A model generated the notes under the pieces. It worked only from the letters and a program-made list of their open reading frames with translations. It made no database searches and was not told the origin of the DNA. Of a stretch of DNA of 61,572 nucleotides, positions 23,940-33,506 are shown piece after piece (position 1 is the stretch's first letter; each line of letters begins with the position of its first letter). The DNA is from JAFGIG01 sp964397545 (lineage in GTDB: Bacteria; SDB-A): assembly GCA_964397545.1 (NCBI GenBank), contig CAYNIW010000011.1, forward strand, positions 1 through 61,572. Direction: 5' to 3'. Position numbers and translations under genes: made by a program.

Positions 23940-26900
23940 TTAATCGCTTTGGGTGATATCCACGGGTTCGAGATCTTTAGGCATTCTTCCCGCCCTGTTT
24001 ATGAGAGAATAGACGACTGGTATCACTATGAGGGTGAGTATTGTAGAGAAAAGCAATCCGAAGATTATAGGCCATACCATGGGTCCCCAGAATTTATACT
24101 TCATACCGATTCCAAGAGCAAGAGGAAGCATTCCGCCCATTGTCGTTATAGAAGTCATAAGAATCGGCCTCAACCGGACGGGGCCGGCTTTCCTGAGAGC
24201 CTGATATAAGGGCATGCCGTCTTTTCTGAGCTTGTTTGTGTAAGTTACAAACACAATGGCGTCGTTTACAACTATCCCTACAAGCGCAATCATTCCGATA
24301 AAAGGCATCACTCCGAAATGATTTCTCGTTATCAATAGACTTAGAAGAACACCTATTATTGAAAATGGAATCGTGAATATAATTACAAAAGGATGCGAAA
24401 GTGACTGAAATTGAATAACCATAATAAGGTAAATAAGGGCTATCCCTATAATAAGTGCAATTCCAAGTCCTCCGAAGTCCTCTTCCATCTGCTGTTTGTC
24501 TCCTGTGATATTTATCGTGTATCCTGGAGTCTGCAGAGAGTCTATGAAAGGCTCAATTTTTTTTATGAGGTCGAACGCAAGAACGCCGTAGACGTCTGAC
24601 GTCACTGTTACCTGTCTCATTCCGTCGACTCTGTTTATCTGTGAAAATCCCGAAGTTACTATTACTTCGGCAACTTGTTCGAGCGGTACAGTCGAACCTG
24701 ACGCAGTCGGCACAGGAAATGCCCTCAAAACATCGATTGTTTTGTCACTTTCGTCGAGTTCGACCCTGACTTTAATTTTATCGTCTCCGAGATTTACCTC
24801 CGTGGCGTCTGTTCCGTTGAAGGACACAGAGACCGACTGAACAATATCTGCAGGCGTAACACCGTAATATGCGGCTTCTCTCCTTTTGATGATGACCTCG
24901 ACTTCGGGAGAACCGGATCCGAAATCGTCCTTGACGTTCCTTGCTCCTTCCTGCTGACGCAGGAATTGCTTTATCTTGAACGCCATGTCCATTAGAACAT
25001 CAATGTTGTCTCCTTTTATTTCAATCTGTATGGGTGCTCCTGACGGAGGACCCATTGATTCGCCCCTCATTTCTATTCTCGCCTCGGCAATTTCGTGTTT
25101 TATAGAGTCAATTTTCGCAAGAAGGATTTCCCTGACTTCCAGGTCTTTTTTGTCTGAATCCTCGTAGAGGCGGACCTCTATCTGTGATGAGTTCCCGCTT
25201 ATATTCGATGTGTATTTTTCTACTTGGGGTATATCTGCTATCAGGGTTTCAATTTTTTTGGAAATTTCATCAAGGTCCTTTGTCGGTGTGCCTGTCGGCA
25301 CAGTGACATTAACAGTGAACTGATCGAAACCGCTTGTCGGCCAGAGTTCGAAGCCCACTATTGGCAGAAGAGCCAGCGAAAGCACAAAAGCAGTCCCGGC
25401 AAACAGCACGGTTTTCACCCTGTGGGCAAGAGCCCAGTCGAGTATTTTTCTGTATGACTTCATTATTCTCGAATTAACCCATCTGTCTTTTCTCTTGGCT
25501 GCTTTGCTGTGATATACGAGAAATTTTGACGCCACAGCGGGTATGACTAAATGGTCGACGAGAATCGAAGAAGACAGAGCGATTATAACTGTTATCGGAA
25601 TAAGCTTCATGAACTCACCGGTTACTCCCCGAATCATAAACATAGGGAAAAAGGCGGCCATAGTAGTCAGGGCCGCAGCAAGGACAGCGCCCCCAACCTC
25701 GTCAATTCCCTTTCTCGCGGCGGTCATTTTGTCATATCCGTATTCAAGATACCTGTATGTGCTCTCGACGACTATTATTGCTCCGTCGACAATCATTCCC
25801 ACAAGGAGTATCATAGAAAAAAGAGACATGTTATTCAGCGAATACCCCAAAAGAAACAAAGCCGCAAACGACGCGCATATTATCAGCGGTATTGAAATCA
25901 TCACCACAGCGGCATTTCTCCATCCGACGCCCAAAACTAGTATCAATATCACAAGAATGGATCCGAAGACGGCATTCTGTTTGAGCTGGTTGAGGTTTTC
26001 GTTGATATAATCCGCTTGGTCGAATGTTATGTCAAAAGAGATCCCCTGAGGTAAATTTTCCTTAATTTCCTCCAGCTCTTCCCTGATTTGTTTTGAAATG
26101 CCGATTGTGTTTCCGTTTGTTTTCTTGTAAATGGCGAGAGTCACAGAAGGATGTCCGTTGAACCTCGAATACGAAGTTGTCTTTTCCATGGTATCACGAA
26201 CGGTAGAAATGTCTGACAGGTAAACCGGGCCATTAGCCGTCACTGTAATGATTGTATTTTCGATGTCTTCTAGTGATCTGTATGCTCCGAGAACCCTCAG
26301 AGTGTATTCTTTCTCTCCGAGATTCACACTACCCGCGGGAAGGTCCATGTTGGAGCTTCTGATCCTTCCAATTATGAGTGGAACTGTCAGTCCGTATTCC
26401 CTGAGCTTGTCCTCTCTGAGCAGGACCATAAACTGCCTCTCTCTTCCCCCGAATATGTCAACTCTTGAGACCCCCGATATGCCTTCGAATATCGGCGAAA
26501 TATCGTCAGCGTATTTCTTCAGGTTTTCGTAGGAGTTTCTACCTCCGTTTTCGCTTTTGAGAGTTAGAAATATCACCGGTATTTCGCTCAGTTTAATATC
26601 CCGGATAATCGGATCCATTGCGTCTTCCGGGAATTCGTACTTGACCCTGTTGATTATTTCTTCAATGTCTCTCTTAGCCTCGTCGTTGTCGACTCCTATC
26701 TCAAATTCATACCAGATCTGGGCTCCGCTGTTTGATGAATAAGAGTAAATGTGCTTCAGGTCGTCTATTCCCCTAGAATCTTCTTCTACGATTTTTGATA
26801 TCTGTTTTTCAACTTCTTCTGGGGCTGCGCCCGGATAAGGAATTATCACCGAAATCCATGGAATATTGACGTCCGGAACTAGTTCGACTGGTATTGAAAA

Positions 26901-26987
26901 ATAGGCATATACCCCAAATAGAGCTACCGCGATCGCAACTATTAAAACTGTTAGGCTCGATGAAATAGCATGCTGTGATATCTTCAT
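23940..26987 (-). CDS. RND-family efflux transporter, inner-membrane pump
   Basis: The 1015-residue protein is a full-length RND pump. TM1 lies in residues 9-29, followed by a periplasmic loop with PVELVPDVNIPWISV. The central membrane block LLVGMIVDGAIIVVESTYRY carries the proton-relay Asp of TM4, and the second half repeats the topology (TITGDKQQ-type loop, then GMIALVGIVVNDAIVFVTY). The ATG at 26987 overlaps the adaptor stop as TAATG, so translation is coupled. With the adaptor and TolC genes it forms a tripartite exporter. Substrates may be drugs, lipids or other hydrophobic compounds, and the sequence does not decide between them. Confidence 0.95.
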   Translation of the reverse strand: MKISQHAISSSLTVLIVAIAVALFGVYAYFSIPVELVPDVNIPWISVIIPYPGAAPEEVEKQISKIVEEDSRGIDDLKHIYSYSSNSGAQIWYEFEIGVDNDEAKRDIEEIINRVKYEFPEDAMDPIIRDIKLSEIPVIFLTLKSENGGRNSYENLKKYADDISPIFEGISGVSRVDIFGGRERQFMVLLREDKLREYGLTVPLIIGRIRSSNMDLPAGSVNLGEKEYTLRVLGAYRSLEDIENTIITVTANGPVYLSDISTVRDTMEKTTSYSRFNGHPSVTLAIYKKTNGNTIGISKQIREELEEIKENLPQGISFDITFDQADYINENLNQLKQNAVFGSILVILILVLGVGWRNAAVVMISIPLIICASFAALFLLGYSLNNMSLFSMILLVGMIVDGAIIVVESTYRYLEYGYDKMTAARKGIDEVGGAVLAAALTTMAAFFPMFMIRGVTGEFMKLIPITVIIALSSSILVDHLVIPAVASKFLVYHSKAAKRKDRWVNSRIMKSYRKILDWALAHRVKTVLFAGTAFVLSLALLPIVGFELWPTSGFDQFTVNVTVPTGTPTKDLDEISKKIETLIADIPQVEKYTSNISGNSSQIEVRLYEDSDKKDLEVREILLAKIDSIKHEIAEARIEMRGESMGPPSGAPIQIEIKGDNIDVLMDMAFKIKQFLRQQEGARNVKDDFGSGSPEVEVIIKRREAAYYGVTPADIVQSVSVSFNGTDATEVNLGDDKIKVRVELDESDKTIDVLRAFPVPTASGSTVPLEQVAEVIVTSGFSQINRVDGMRQVTVTSDVYGVLAFDLIKKIEPFIDSLQTPGYTINITGDKQQMEEDFGGLGIALIIGIALIYLIMVIQFQSLSHPFVIIFTIPFSIIGVLLSLLITRNHFGVMPFIGMIALVGIVVNDAIVFVTYTNKLRKDGMPLYQALRKAGPVRLRPILMTSITTMGGMLPLALGIGMKYKFWGPMVWPIIFGLLFSTILTLIVIPVVYSLINRAGRMPKDLEPVDITQSD

Positions 26988-28057
26988 TATTCCGCTCCGG
27001 ACATGTAGTCTGGGCACATGACACAGTTTATGGGCGATCCGTCTTCTATATAATCCTGTCCGGCTATTATGACCGTGTCGCTCACCCTAAGTCCGTCGAG
27101 CACAATGCCGAAAGAATCGTTTATCTGCTCGACTGATATGACAGTTCTCACTGCTTTCCCTCCTGATGCTTTAAAGACGATTATCTCGCCTTCCTGCATC
27201 AAGACCGACTTGAGGGGGACAATTATTGCATCTTCGTATCTGCCTATCTCAATTAAAGCCAGGCCTATCATACCCGGTAAAAGGATATTTTCCGGATTGG
27301 GAACCATCACTTCTATGGTGAATTTCCCCGTCTGCCTGTCTGCCGCGGGATAGACCCTTTCCACAAAACCATAAAAAGTTTTTCCCCTGAACGCGTCAAC
27401 CTGAACAGATACCGAAGCGCCGGCAAAGATTTTTGTGACATTTTCGGAACTGACGCTCAGTTTTATCTTGACCGTGTCCATATCGGCTATTCCGAAATAA
27501 GGGACACCGGGACTCGCCATCTCCTGCGGGTCAATACCCCTTGCAGTAATAGTCCCTTCGAAAGGAGCCTTTATCACAGCTCCAGACATCGCCGATTGGG
27601 CGAGCATCAGAGCCGCCTGCGCGCTCTGAAACGCCGTCTGAGCGGATTGATGCTGTGCCTGCGAGACAAGGCCAGATGAGTAGAGCTCTTCCGTTCTTCT
27701 GAAATTATCCTGAGCCTGGTTGAAAGATGCCTGCGCTTGGACGTAATTCGCGTAGTAGTCTGTCTGTTCGAGGTTCGCGATGGCATCGTTTTTTCTCACG
27801 AAATCGCCTACCTCGACGGAAATGGAGAGAACCCGCCCGCCGGACTTAAAAGATAAGTCAATTTCCCTCTGCCCTTCTATTTTGCCGGAAGACCTTATTC
27901 TGTCAATAAATTCGCCTTTCTCCACCTCGATTGTCCTCACAGTGCTGGTGAAAAGGGGTCTATTGTTTTTCGGTTTCCTCGAACAGCCGAAAGACAGAAG
28001 AGCTGAAATCAAAAAAGCCGCGGCGAAAATGGACAAATTTATAGTCTTATTTTTCAT
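26987..28057 (-). CDS. RND periplasmic adaptor lipoprotein
   Basis: The 356-residue membrane fusion protein has a lipobox (ALLSFGC) near residue 25. A biotinyl-lipoyl-like half motif (RVLSISVEVGDFVRKNDAIA), an alpha-hairpin (about 95-160), the second lipoyl half (VIKAPFEGTITARGIDP) and a beta-barrel domain follow. It bridges the RND pump and the outer-membrane channel. The start overlaps the TolC-like gene by 11 nt and has CCGGAGGTCTCT in front. Confidence 0.93.
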   Translation of the reverse strand: MKNKTINLSIFAAAFLISALLSFGCSRKPKNNRPLFTSTVRTIEVEKGEFIDRIRSSGKIEGQREIDLSFKSGGRVLSISVEVGDFVRKNDAIANLEQTDYYANYVQAQASFNQAQDNFRRTEELYSSGLVSQAQHQSAQTAFQSAQAALMLAQSAMSGAVIKAPFEGTITARGIDPQEMASPGVPYFGIADMDTVKIKLSVSSENVTKIFAGASVSVQVDAFRGKTFYGFVERVYPAADRQTGKFTIEVMVPNPENILLPGMIGLALIEIGRYEDAIIVPLKSVLMQEGEIIVFKASGGKAVRTVISVEQINDSFGIVLDGLRVSDTVIIAGQDYIEDGSPINCVMCPDYMSGAE

Positions 28058-29336
28058 AGAGACCTCCGGAAGATATGAAATCGTTCAGAACGCCCATCGT
28101 TGTCAAGAGCTGAGCGTATGAAATATAAATACCGTAATATGAATAAACTTCAGCTAACCTTGCCTGTTCGAGCGTATTTGCCGCTTCAAACAATTCAAGA
28201 GAAGTGGCAAGTCCGTTTTTATACATTTTATCCGTCAAATCGTAGGATTCCCGCGCCGCTTCGACTGTTTTTACGGCGATTTCATATTGTAAAATCGCCT
28301 GTTTTACATCCCTGTATTGTTTCTCTATAGAACTTGCCGTTTGGGCGCGCACGTCCATGACGTTGAGCTCCTCTGATCTAACTTGAGAGGAAGAACTTAA
28401 AAAATCCTGAACTCTGGCTGTCCCCTGAAAAAGAGTCCAGCTCAGCTGAACGCCCCCGTAATAATTCGGCTCACCGAATTCGAAATTGTTTCCCGACCAG
28501 TTGTATCCCGCAAAAAGGCTGACTGTCGGCAGAAAAGACGACGCCGAAGATAATTTACCGGCTCTCGCCGTCGAAAGAGAAGCCTCCGCGAGCGACATCG
28601 CCGGCGCGTTCAGAGCCGCCTCCAAACAGCTGTCGGGTTCTGGAAGGATTACACTTTGAAAAACGGGCTCCACCGCCGTGATTTGCGTTTTTTCTATTTG
28701 AAGTATGTCGCAGAGTGAATTTACGGCGTTTTCGAGGTCGTTTTCCGCTTTGAGAAGATTTGCCTCCTCCTGAGCAAGGCGCACCTCTGCCCTTGCCAAA
28801 TCGAGGCCTGTGAGCATTCCTACTCTCATCATTTCGCTGGTCAGGTTGAGGTTCTCTCTCGCCATCTCGAGGGATTCTGTGGCTATTTTCAGCGATTTTA
28901 CAGCCTGAACAAGCCCCAGGTAAGAAGACAATGTTCCTAAAGCTATCTGGTCTCTTGTCATTTCCTCCGCGTTCAGGGCTATTTGGAGCAAAGATAGATT
29001 CAGCTTCACTCCGGCAATCCTCGCTCCTCCTGTAAAAACAGGAAGAGACATGGAAAATCCTGTCTGATGAGTTCCTTTAGCCCTTAAAACGATTTCTCCC
29101 CCGCCCATTGACGGTTGGGTTATTTCTTCGGGATATCTCGTATATGCCGAAGAAAATGAAACCGTAGGAAGAAAAGTTGACAGAGATTTTCTGTATCCCG
29201 TTTTTGCAGAGAGAATATCTTCTTCGGCTTTTCTTATGCTTATGTTATTATCCAAAGCTATGGACATAGCCTCGTCCAAAGTCAGGATCAGGCTATGCTG
29301 ACAAATCAAAGCTGTCAAAAAGATAAAATTAAACAC
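28047..29336 (-). CDS. TolC-family outer-membrane efflux protein
   Basis: The 429-residue protein has a signal peptide and then TLDEAMSIALDNNISIRKAEED, the usual start of the first TolC repeat. Long coiled helices rich in Ala, Glu and Leu alternate with beta segments such as VSLFAGYNWSGNNFEFGEPNYYGGVQLSW in two repeats. It starts at a GTG preceded by AAAGGAGGTT. It lies 25 nt after the TetR gene and is the first structural gene of the efflux operon. Confidence 0.92.
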   Translation of the reverse strand: MFNFIFLTALICQHSLILTLDEAMSIALDNNISIRKAEEDILSAKTGYRKSLSTFLPTVSFSSAYTRYPEEITQPSMGGGEIVLRAKGTHQTGFSMSLPVFTGGARIAGVKLNLSLLQIALNAEEMTRDQIALGTLSSYLGLVQAVKSLKIATESLEMARENLNLTSEMMRVGMLTGLDLARAEVRLAQEEANLLKAENDLENAVNSLCDILQIEKTQITAVEPVFQSVILPEPDSCLEAALNAPAMSLAEASLSTARAGKLSSASSFLPTVSLFAGYNWSGNNFEFGEPNYYGGVQLSWTLFQGTARVQDFLSSSSQVRSEELNVMDVRAQTASSIEKQYRDVKQAILQYEIAVKTVEAARESYDLTDKMYKNGLATSLELFEAANTLEQARLAEVYSYYGIYISYAQLLTTMGVLNDFISSGGLYEK

Positions 29337-29361
29337 ACAACCTCCTTTAAAAACTATCCGT

Positions 29362-29955
29362 TCAGCTCGACACGCCGTTTCTGAAGATATCGAGTGCTGT
29401 TTTCACGGACTTGTATCCCGCGGCTTTTTTGTTTTTTATTAATTTCGGAGACAGCGTTCTGAATATCAGGTCAAAGTAAAGACTCATAAAGACAAAAGCC
29501 GCCTCTTCCGTATTCAGATTCTTTCTCACCTTTCCCGCTTCTTTTCCCTTATCCATCAATTTAACGAGGAATTCGTAGAATTCTGTTTTTTTCAGATACA
29601 TCTCGTTAAAAAATTTCTGACTGTTTTTGACCAGCCCGGGGTTGTGAAGAATGAAAACGAGACCCGCATACTCAGGGTTCTTCCTGAACAGGAAGACCGA
29701 ATCTTTCATTATTTTACCGCAGGATTCGAAAAAATCATCTTCTTCTTTGAGGCTTTCCGCAACCGTTCTCTTCATTGCCTCAATTACAAAAAGCACGCAG
29801 TTGAGATAAAGGTCTTCTTTGTCCTTAAAATACAGGTATAATGTGCCTTTTGCGATATCAGCTTCTTTTGCTATTTCATCGAGCGTCACTTCTTTAAAAT
29901 ATTTCCTCGAAATTACCTTGAGAGCTGATTTTATTATTTTTATCTGTTTGTTCAT
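29362..29955 (-). CDS. TetR/AcrR-family repressor of the efflux operon
   Basis: The 197-residue regulator has an N-terminal helix-turn-helix (VTLDEIAKEADIAKGTLYLY, then FKDKEDLY) and a C-terminal all-helical ligand domain. It is the first gene of the operon with TolC, adaptor and RND pump. An 18-bp palindrome lies between its promoter and start codon, so it most likely represses its own operon and is released by a ligand. AGGAAAAATT precedes the ATG. Confidence 0.92.
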   Translation of the reverse strand: MNKQIKIIKSALKVISRKYFKEVTLDEIAKEADIAKGTLYLYFKDKEDLYLNCVLFVIEAMKRTVAESLKEEDDFFESCGKIMKDSVFLFRKNPEYAGLVFILHNPGLVKNSQKFFNEMYLKKTEFYEFLVKLMDKGKEAGKVRKNLNTEEAAFVFMSLYFDLIFRTLSPKLIKNKKAAGYKSVKTALDIFRNGVSS

Positions 29956-29964
29956 AATTTTTCC

Positions 29965-29982
29965 TGACTGACCGTTCAGTCA
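29965..29982. promoter_or_regulatory. TetR-type operator of the efflux operon
   Basis: TGACTGACCGTTCAGTCA is an inverted repeat with 7-8-bp arms (TGACTGA and TTCAGTCA). It sits 10 bp before the tetR ATG and just downstream of the predicted transcription start. Sequences of this form are common AcrR/TetR-family operators. Confidence 0.85.
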
Positions 29983-29993
29983 TAAAACGTGAA

Positions 29994-30022
29994 AAAATAA
30001 ACTCTAAAAATAATTTTGTCAA
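29994..30022 (-). promoter_or_regulatory. Promoter of tetR-efflux operon
   Basis: On the minus strand there is a perfect TTGACA (30017-30022), a 17-nt spacer and TATTTT (29994-29999). The predicted start near 29987 places the operator directly over the first transcribed bases. Confidence 0.75.
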
Positions 30023-30041
30023 GCCTTAAATTAAAAACCAA

Positions 30042-30070
30042 TTGACTATTTAGAGCTCCTGCTTTATCTT
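30042..30070 (+). promoter_or_regulatory. Promoter of methyltransferase gene, predicted leaderless
   Basis: TTGACT (30042-30047), a 17-nt spacer and TATCTT (30065-30070) are followed by six bases and the ATG at 30077. No ribosome binding site lies upstream of the ATG. Confidence 0.6.
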
Positions 30071-30076
30071 TTTTTC

Positions 30077-30724
30077 ATGAATTTCAGAGATGAGACATTC
30101 AAACGCCTGATTCAGGACAAGGAAACTCTGAAATACGAGTTACAGAACCAGCCCAAAAGCGACTTTCTCGCTCTCTTTCTCAACGAAATGGAAATTTACA
30201 AAGAAAGAAGAATTCTCGACTTTCTCTGCGGAACGGGAATGTATTCGGTTTATCTCGCTCAAATGAACAACAGGGTTATAGTCACGGAAACTTCTCCCGA
30301 AGCAATACAGATAACCACATTACGGGCTAAGCAGAATGACATCACCCTTGAATTCGCGGAGATGTCGCAGTCCTTCAGGATAAATCTTCCGAAAAATGTC
30401 TTCAACGGAGTTACATTAATCGACTCTATTAATTATTTCGACGACAACGAAGTTTTAGCCATTGTCCAGGAGATAAACAGGCTTCTTATAAAAAACGGTT
30501 TTCTTTTCATAAATTTCCTTCCGGAAGAGCCTATACCGACCAAATTCAAGTTTGAATTCCGGAACGACGGGACTCTCATCCTGCACGACGGCCCTGACAA
30601 AGGAAAAATCCTCTATCTTCGTGACAGCAAGAAAATCGAAACTTTTTTCAAGGAAGGCTTCGCTCTCGTCGACATCGAAGAGACAAGAAGCGGGATGAAA
30701 AAAGTTCTCGCCAAAAAGATCTGA
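30077..30724 (+). CDS. Class I SAM-dependent methyltransferase
   Basis: The 215-residue protein carries a Rossmann SAM-binding motif I (ILDFLCGTGMYSVYLA, about residues 46-61), an acidic residue at the end of strand 2 (VIVTETSPEAI) and a motif IV-like NGVTLIDSINYF. The acceptor substrate is not evident. The ATG at 30077 has no ribosome binding site but a promoter ending 6 nt before it. It lies 42 nt before the cysteine desulfurase gene and could be read through into it. Confidence 0.75.
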   Translation: MNFRDETFKRLIQDKETLKYELQNQPKSDFLALFLNEMEIYKERRILDFLCGTGMYSVYLAQMNNRVIVTETSPEAIQITTLRAKQNDITLEFAEMSQSFRINLPKNVFNGVTLIDSINYFDDNEVLAIVQEINRLLIKNGFLFINFLPEEPIPTKFKFEFRNDGTLILHDGPDKGKILYLRDSKKIETFFKEGFALVDIEETRSGMKKVLAKKI

Positions 30725-30766
30725 AGAAGACTGCATTCATAAAAATCATTGGGAAAGGTCAACCGC

Positions 30767-31924
30767 ATGGACAAAATATACCTTGACAACAACGCGACGA
30801 CGCCCGTCGACGGCGATGTGTTGTCCGAAATGCTGCCTTTTTTCTCAGAGTATTTCCAAAATCCATCGTCATCATACGAATCAGCTTATCTCATCAGACA
30901 GAAAATCGAGGACTCGAGAAAAAAAGTTTCCGTTCTGCTCAACTGTGAACCATCTGAGATTATTTTCACTTCCGGAGGAACGGAGTCCGTCAATCACGCG
31001 TTGATAGGATCAGCTCTTTTCCTTTCAGAGAAGGGCAAGCACATAATCACATCTTCAATAGAGCACAAGGCGGTTTTGAGTTCTTGTTCTTTCCTGCAAA
31101 AACTTGGTTTTTCGGTAACTTACCTTCCCGTGGACGGAAACTGCCGCGTTTCACCGGATGATTTTCGCAAAGCCATTACAAAAGACACAATAATCGCTTC
31201 AGTCATGACTGCAAACAACGAGACGGGAGCTATACAGCCTGTAGAAGAACTTGCTCAGATCGCCGCTGAAAAAGACATTCTCTTTCACACCGACGCGGTT
31301 CAGGCCGTCGGTAAACTCCCTTTAGACGTCAGAAAAACACCTTTTTCCATGCTCTCTCTTTCAGGCCACAAAATATACGCCCCGAAAGGCATCGGCGCCC
31401 TTTACAAGAAAAAAGAAGTTAAAATATTTCCTCTCATACACGGCGGTTCGCACGAAAAAAAACAAAGAGCGGGCACTGAAAACGTTTCGGGGATAATCGC
31501 CCTTGGAAAAGCGGCTGAAATCTCCAAAGAAAATATGGAACCCGAAAAAAAGCAGACGAAAGCCCTGAGGGACAAACTTCTTGACAAAATACTTGAAAAC
31601 ATTCCCGATGTAATAGTCAACACTCCGGCTGATTATTCCCTCCCTAACACCTTAAACGTCTCTTTCAAGTTCATCGAAGGCGAAAGCCTCATGACGCTTC
31701 TGGAACTTGACAATATTGAAGTCTCAACCGGTTCAGCTTGTTCTTCCGAATCACTCGATCCTTCCCATGTTCTCTTGTCAATGGGCCTGGATCATGTGGA
31801 TGCCCATGGCAGCGTCCGTTTCAGCGCCGGAAGACACAATAAAATCGAAGAAGTCGATGTAGTGGTAACCTCTTTGAAAAAGGCAGTAGAAAAACTGAGG
31901 AAAATGTCCCCTCTTTCAAAATAA
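30767..31924 (+). CDS. nifS: Cysteine desulfurase (NifS/IscS type)
   Basis: The 385-residue PLP enzyme takes sulfur from cysteine for Fe-S cluster assembly. It shows MDKIYLDNNATTPVD at the N-terminus, HTDAVQAVGKLPLDV, the PLP Lys in SLSGHKIYAPKGIGALY and the mobile Cys loop STGSACSSESLDPSHVL. The ATG at 30767 is chosen over a TTG at 30749 because it gives the family N-terminus. The gene is followed 28 nt later by the IscU-type scaffold. Confidence 0.95.
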   Translation: MDKIYLDNNATTPVDGDVLSEMLPFFSEYFQNPSSSYESAYLIRQKIEDSRKKVSVLLNCEPSEIIFTSGGTESVNHALIGSALFLSEKGKHIITSSIEHKAVLSSCSFLQKLGFSVTYLPVDGNCRVSPDDFRKAITKDTIIASVMTANNETGAIQPVEELAQIAAEKDILFHTDAVQAVGKLPLDVRKTPFSMLSLSGHKIYAPKGIGALYKKKEVKIFPLIHGGSHEKKQRAGTENVSGIIALGKAAEISKENMEPEKKQTKALRDKLLDKILENIPDVIVNTPADYSLPNTLNVSFKFIEGESLMTLLELDNIEVSTGSACSSESLDPSHVLLSMGLDHVDAHGSVRFSAGRHNKIEEVDVVVTSLKKAVEKLRKMSPLSK

Positions 31925-31952
31925 AGAAACTAAAATACATTGAGAGGTTTTT

Positions 31953-32324
31953 ATGCGTCAATACAGTGAAAAAGTGATTGATCACTTTAAGAACCCGAGA
32001 AATATGGGCTCCATCCCTGATGCCGACGGCGTCGGTTCTGTCGGAAATCCAGTCTGCGGAGACATGATGACGATTTATATAAAAGTCAGGGACGGCATTA
32101 TCACAGACTGCAAGTTCGAGACCTTCGGATGCGTTGCGGCAATAGCTTCGTCTTCCATGACAACGGAACTTATAAAAAACAAAACTCTTGATGAAGCGCT
32201 GAAACTCACAAATAAATCCGTTGTCTCAGAACTCGAGGGTCTGCCTCCGGCTAAAGTACACTGTTCAGTCCTTGCCGAACAGGCGATAAAAGCGGCTATA
32301 GACAACTATAAATCAAAGATCTGA
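31953..32324 (+). CDS. iscU: Fe-S cluster assembly scaffold (NifU N-terminal/IscU type)
   Basis: The 123-residue scaffold has all three cluster Cys in the conserved contexts GNPVCGD, FGCVAAIASSS and VHCSVLAEQA, with the partner Asp after the first. GAGAGGTTTTT precedes the ATG. With the desulfurase it forms a minimal Isc/Nif-type pair, with no IscR, HscA or ferredoxin genes nearby. Its 3' end overlaps the convergent ROK kinase gene by 12 bp. Confidence 0.95.
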   Translation: MRQYSEKVIDHFKNPRNMGSIPDADGVGSVGNPVCGDMMTIYIKVRDGIITDCKFETFGCVAAIASSSMTTELIKNKTLDEALKLTNKSVVSELEGLPPAKVHCSVLAEQAIKAAIDNYKSKI

Positions 32325-33443
32325 ACACCCGAGTTTTTCAAGAGCGAAAACACAAGCTCCAAGGGCGGATGCTTTTCCGGTGCCGATTTTTGTGACTCCT
32401 ATTCCCGCTCCCCTGAACAAATCTACGGTCCTGTTTTTAGATGTCCCCGGGATCGGCATCTGTATTATTTTTCCCTCGAGATACTTTTCTCTTTCCTCTC
32501 TGTTTTCGAGATTGAAGACCCGGACTTCGGTTCTGGGGATTTTTCCTCCGTGAACGCTGTCGAAAGGTTTGTTCATTTCCTTGACGATCTGACCGAGAAA
32601 GATATCATAGGCATTTGATATTCCGCCTCCGATTACGACTGTGCCGTCTATAATGCACAGAGCGTCTGCAAGAGCGTCTGCCGCCGCTTTTGCAAAAAGA
32701 GCAAAAGCGTTTTTTGCCTGCTCGTGAAATTCAGAAAAAGGATTTCTCGCGTGAGAGGCGATTTCTTCGACTCCAGCCGATTCATCCGTTATAATTCCTC
32801 CGCTTTCCCTGAAAATTCTCTTTATTCCTCTGTCCGAAACCAAATCTTCCGCGCATGAGTTCGGCAAGAGATGGTTTCTGAGCCTGTTCAACTCGCCCTG
32901 AGCGCAATTGTCGCCGGAAAAAAGTCTTCTTCCCGCGACAATTCCACCTCCAAGACCAGTCCCGAAAGTCGCCGCTATAAGATTTTCTGAGCGTCTTTTA
33001 GAGTTTCTCGACTTAAGTTCTTCGTTGATTTCATTTGTTATTCCGAAGATGAATTCGCCGAGCGCGAAAAGATCGGCGTCGTTGTTTATAAAAACAGGGA
33101 TTTTTAGTTTTTCCTCCAAATAGGGCCCGAGCGGAAAAGGCTTGTCGAAAGCCGGGAGATTGACGAGTTCGTGTATTATTCCTTCCCTGTAGTCCGCAGG
33201 GCCGGGGAACCCTATACTCGCGGCGGCAGAAAAGTCTTTTAGTCCTTCCGATACCTTGTTAAATCCATGAGTTATGGTTTTAAGGCATAGATCGAGATTT
33301 CCTCCGTTGGACTTTAACGAATAAGGACCCCTGACAAATTTATTTCCTTTGACCGCGGAAAAAACGAAATTCGTTCCGCCTGCGTCCAAGGTCAGGACGA
33401 TTCTTTCATCTTCTCTATATTCTTTTGCGCTCTTATATGCCAC
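32313..33443 (-). CDS. ROK-family sugar kinase, zinc motif missing
   Basis: The 376-residue protein has the phosphate-1 motif LTLDAGGTNFVFSAVKG, VFINNDADLFALGE and ATFGTGLGGGIVAG, typical of ROK glucokinase-like enzymes. The usual zinc-binding CxCGxxGC segment is replaced by NHLLPNSCAEDLVSDRG, so zinc binding is doubtful. It is longer than most members (about 300-320 residues), with an insert near the C-terminus. The start is a GTG, with TATAAT ending 5 nt before it and no ribosome binding site. The sugar substrate is unknown. Confidence 0.85.
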   Translation of the reverse strand: MAYKSAKEYREDERIVLTLDAGGTNFVFSAVKGNKFVRGPYSLKSNGGNLDLCLKTITHGFNKVSEGLKDFSAAASIGFPGPADYREGIIHELVNLPAFDKPFPLGPYLEEKLKIPVFINNDADLFALGEFIFGITNEINEELKSRNSKRRSENLIAATFGTGLGGGIVAGRRLFSGDNCAQGELNRLRNHLLPNSCAEDLVSDRGIKRIFRESGGIITDESAGVEEIASHARNPFSEFHEQAKNAFALFAKAAADALADALCIIDGTVVIGGGISNAYDIFLGQIVKEMNKPFDSVHGGKIPRTEVRVFNLENREEREKYLEGKIIQMPIPGTSKNRTVDLFRGAGIGVTKIGTGKASALGACVFALEKLGCSDL

Positions 33444-33448
33444 GGTAT

Positions 33449-33477
33449 ATTATACTTTCAATTCCTTTCGACGCAAA
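33449..33477 (-). promoter_or_regulatory. Promoter of ROK kinase gene, predicted leaderless
   Basis: On the minus strand a perfect TATAAT (33449-33454) is followed by ATACC and then the GTG start. The -35 is weak: TTGCGT at 16-nt spacing is the best fit. Confidence 0.5.
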
Positions 33478-33506
33478 GATATCAAGATTTCAGCAGTAAA
33501 TCCTTC

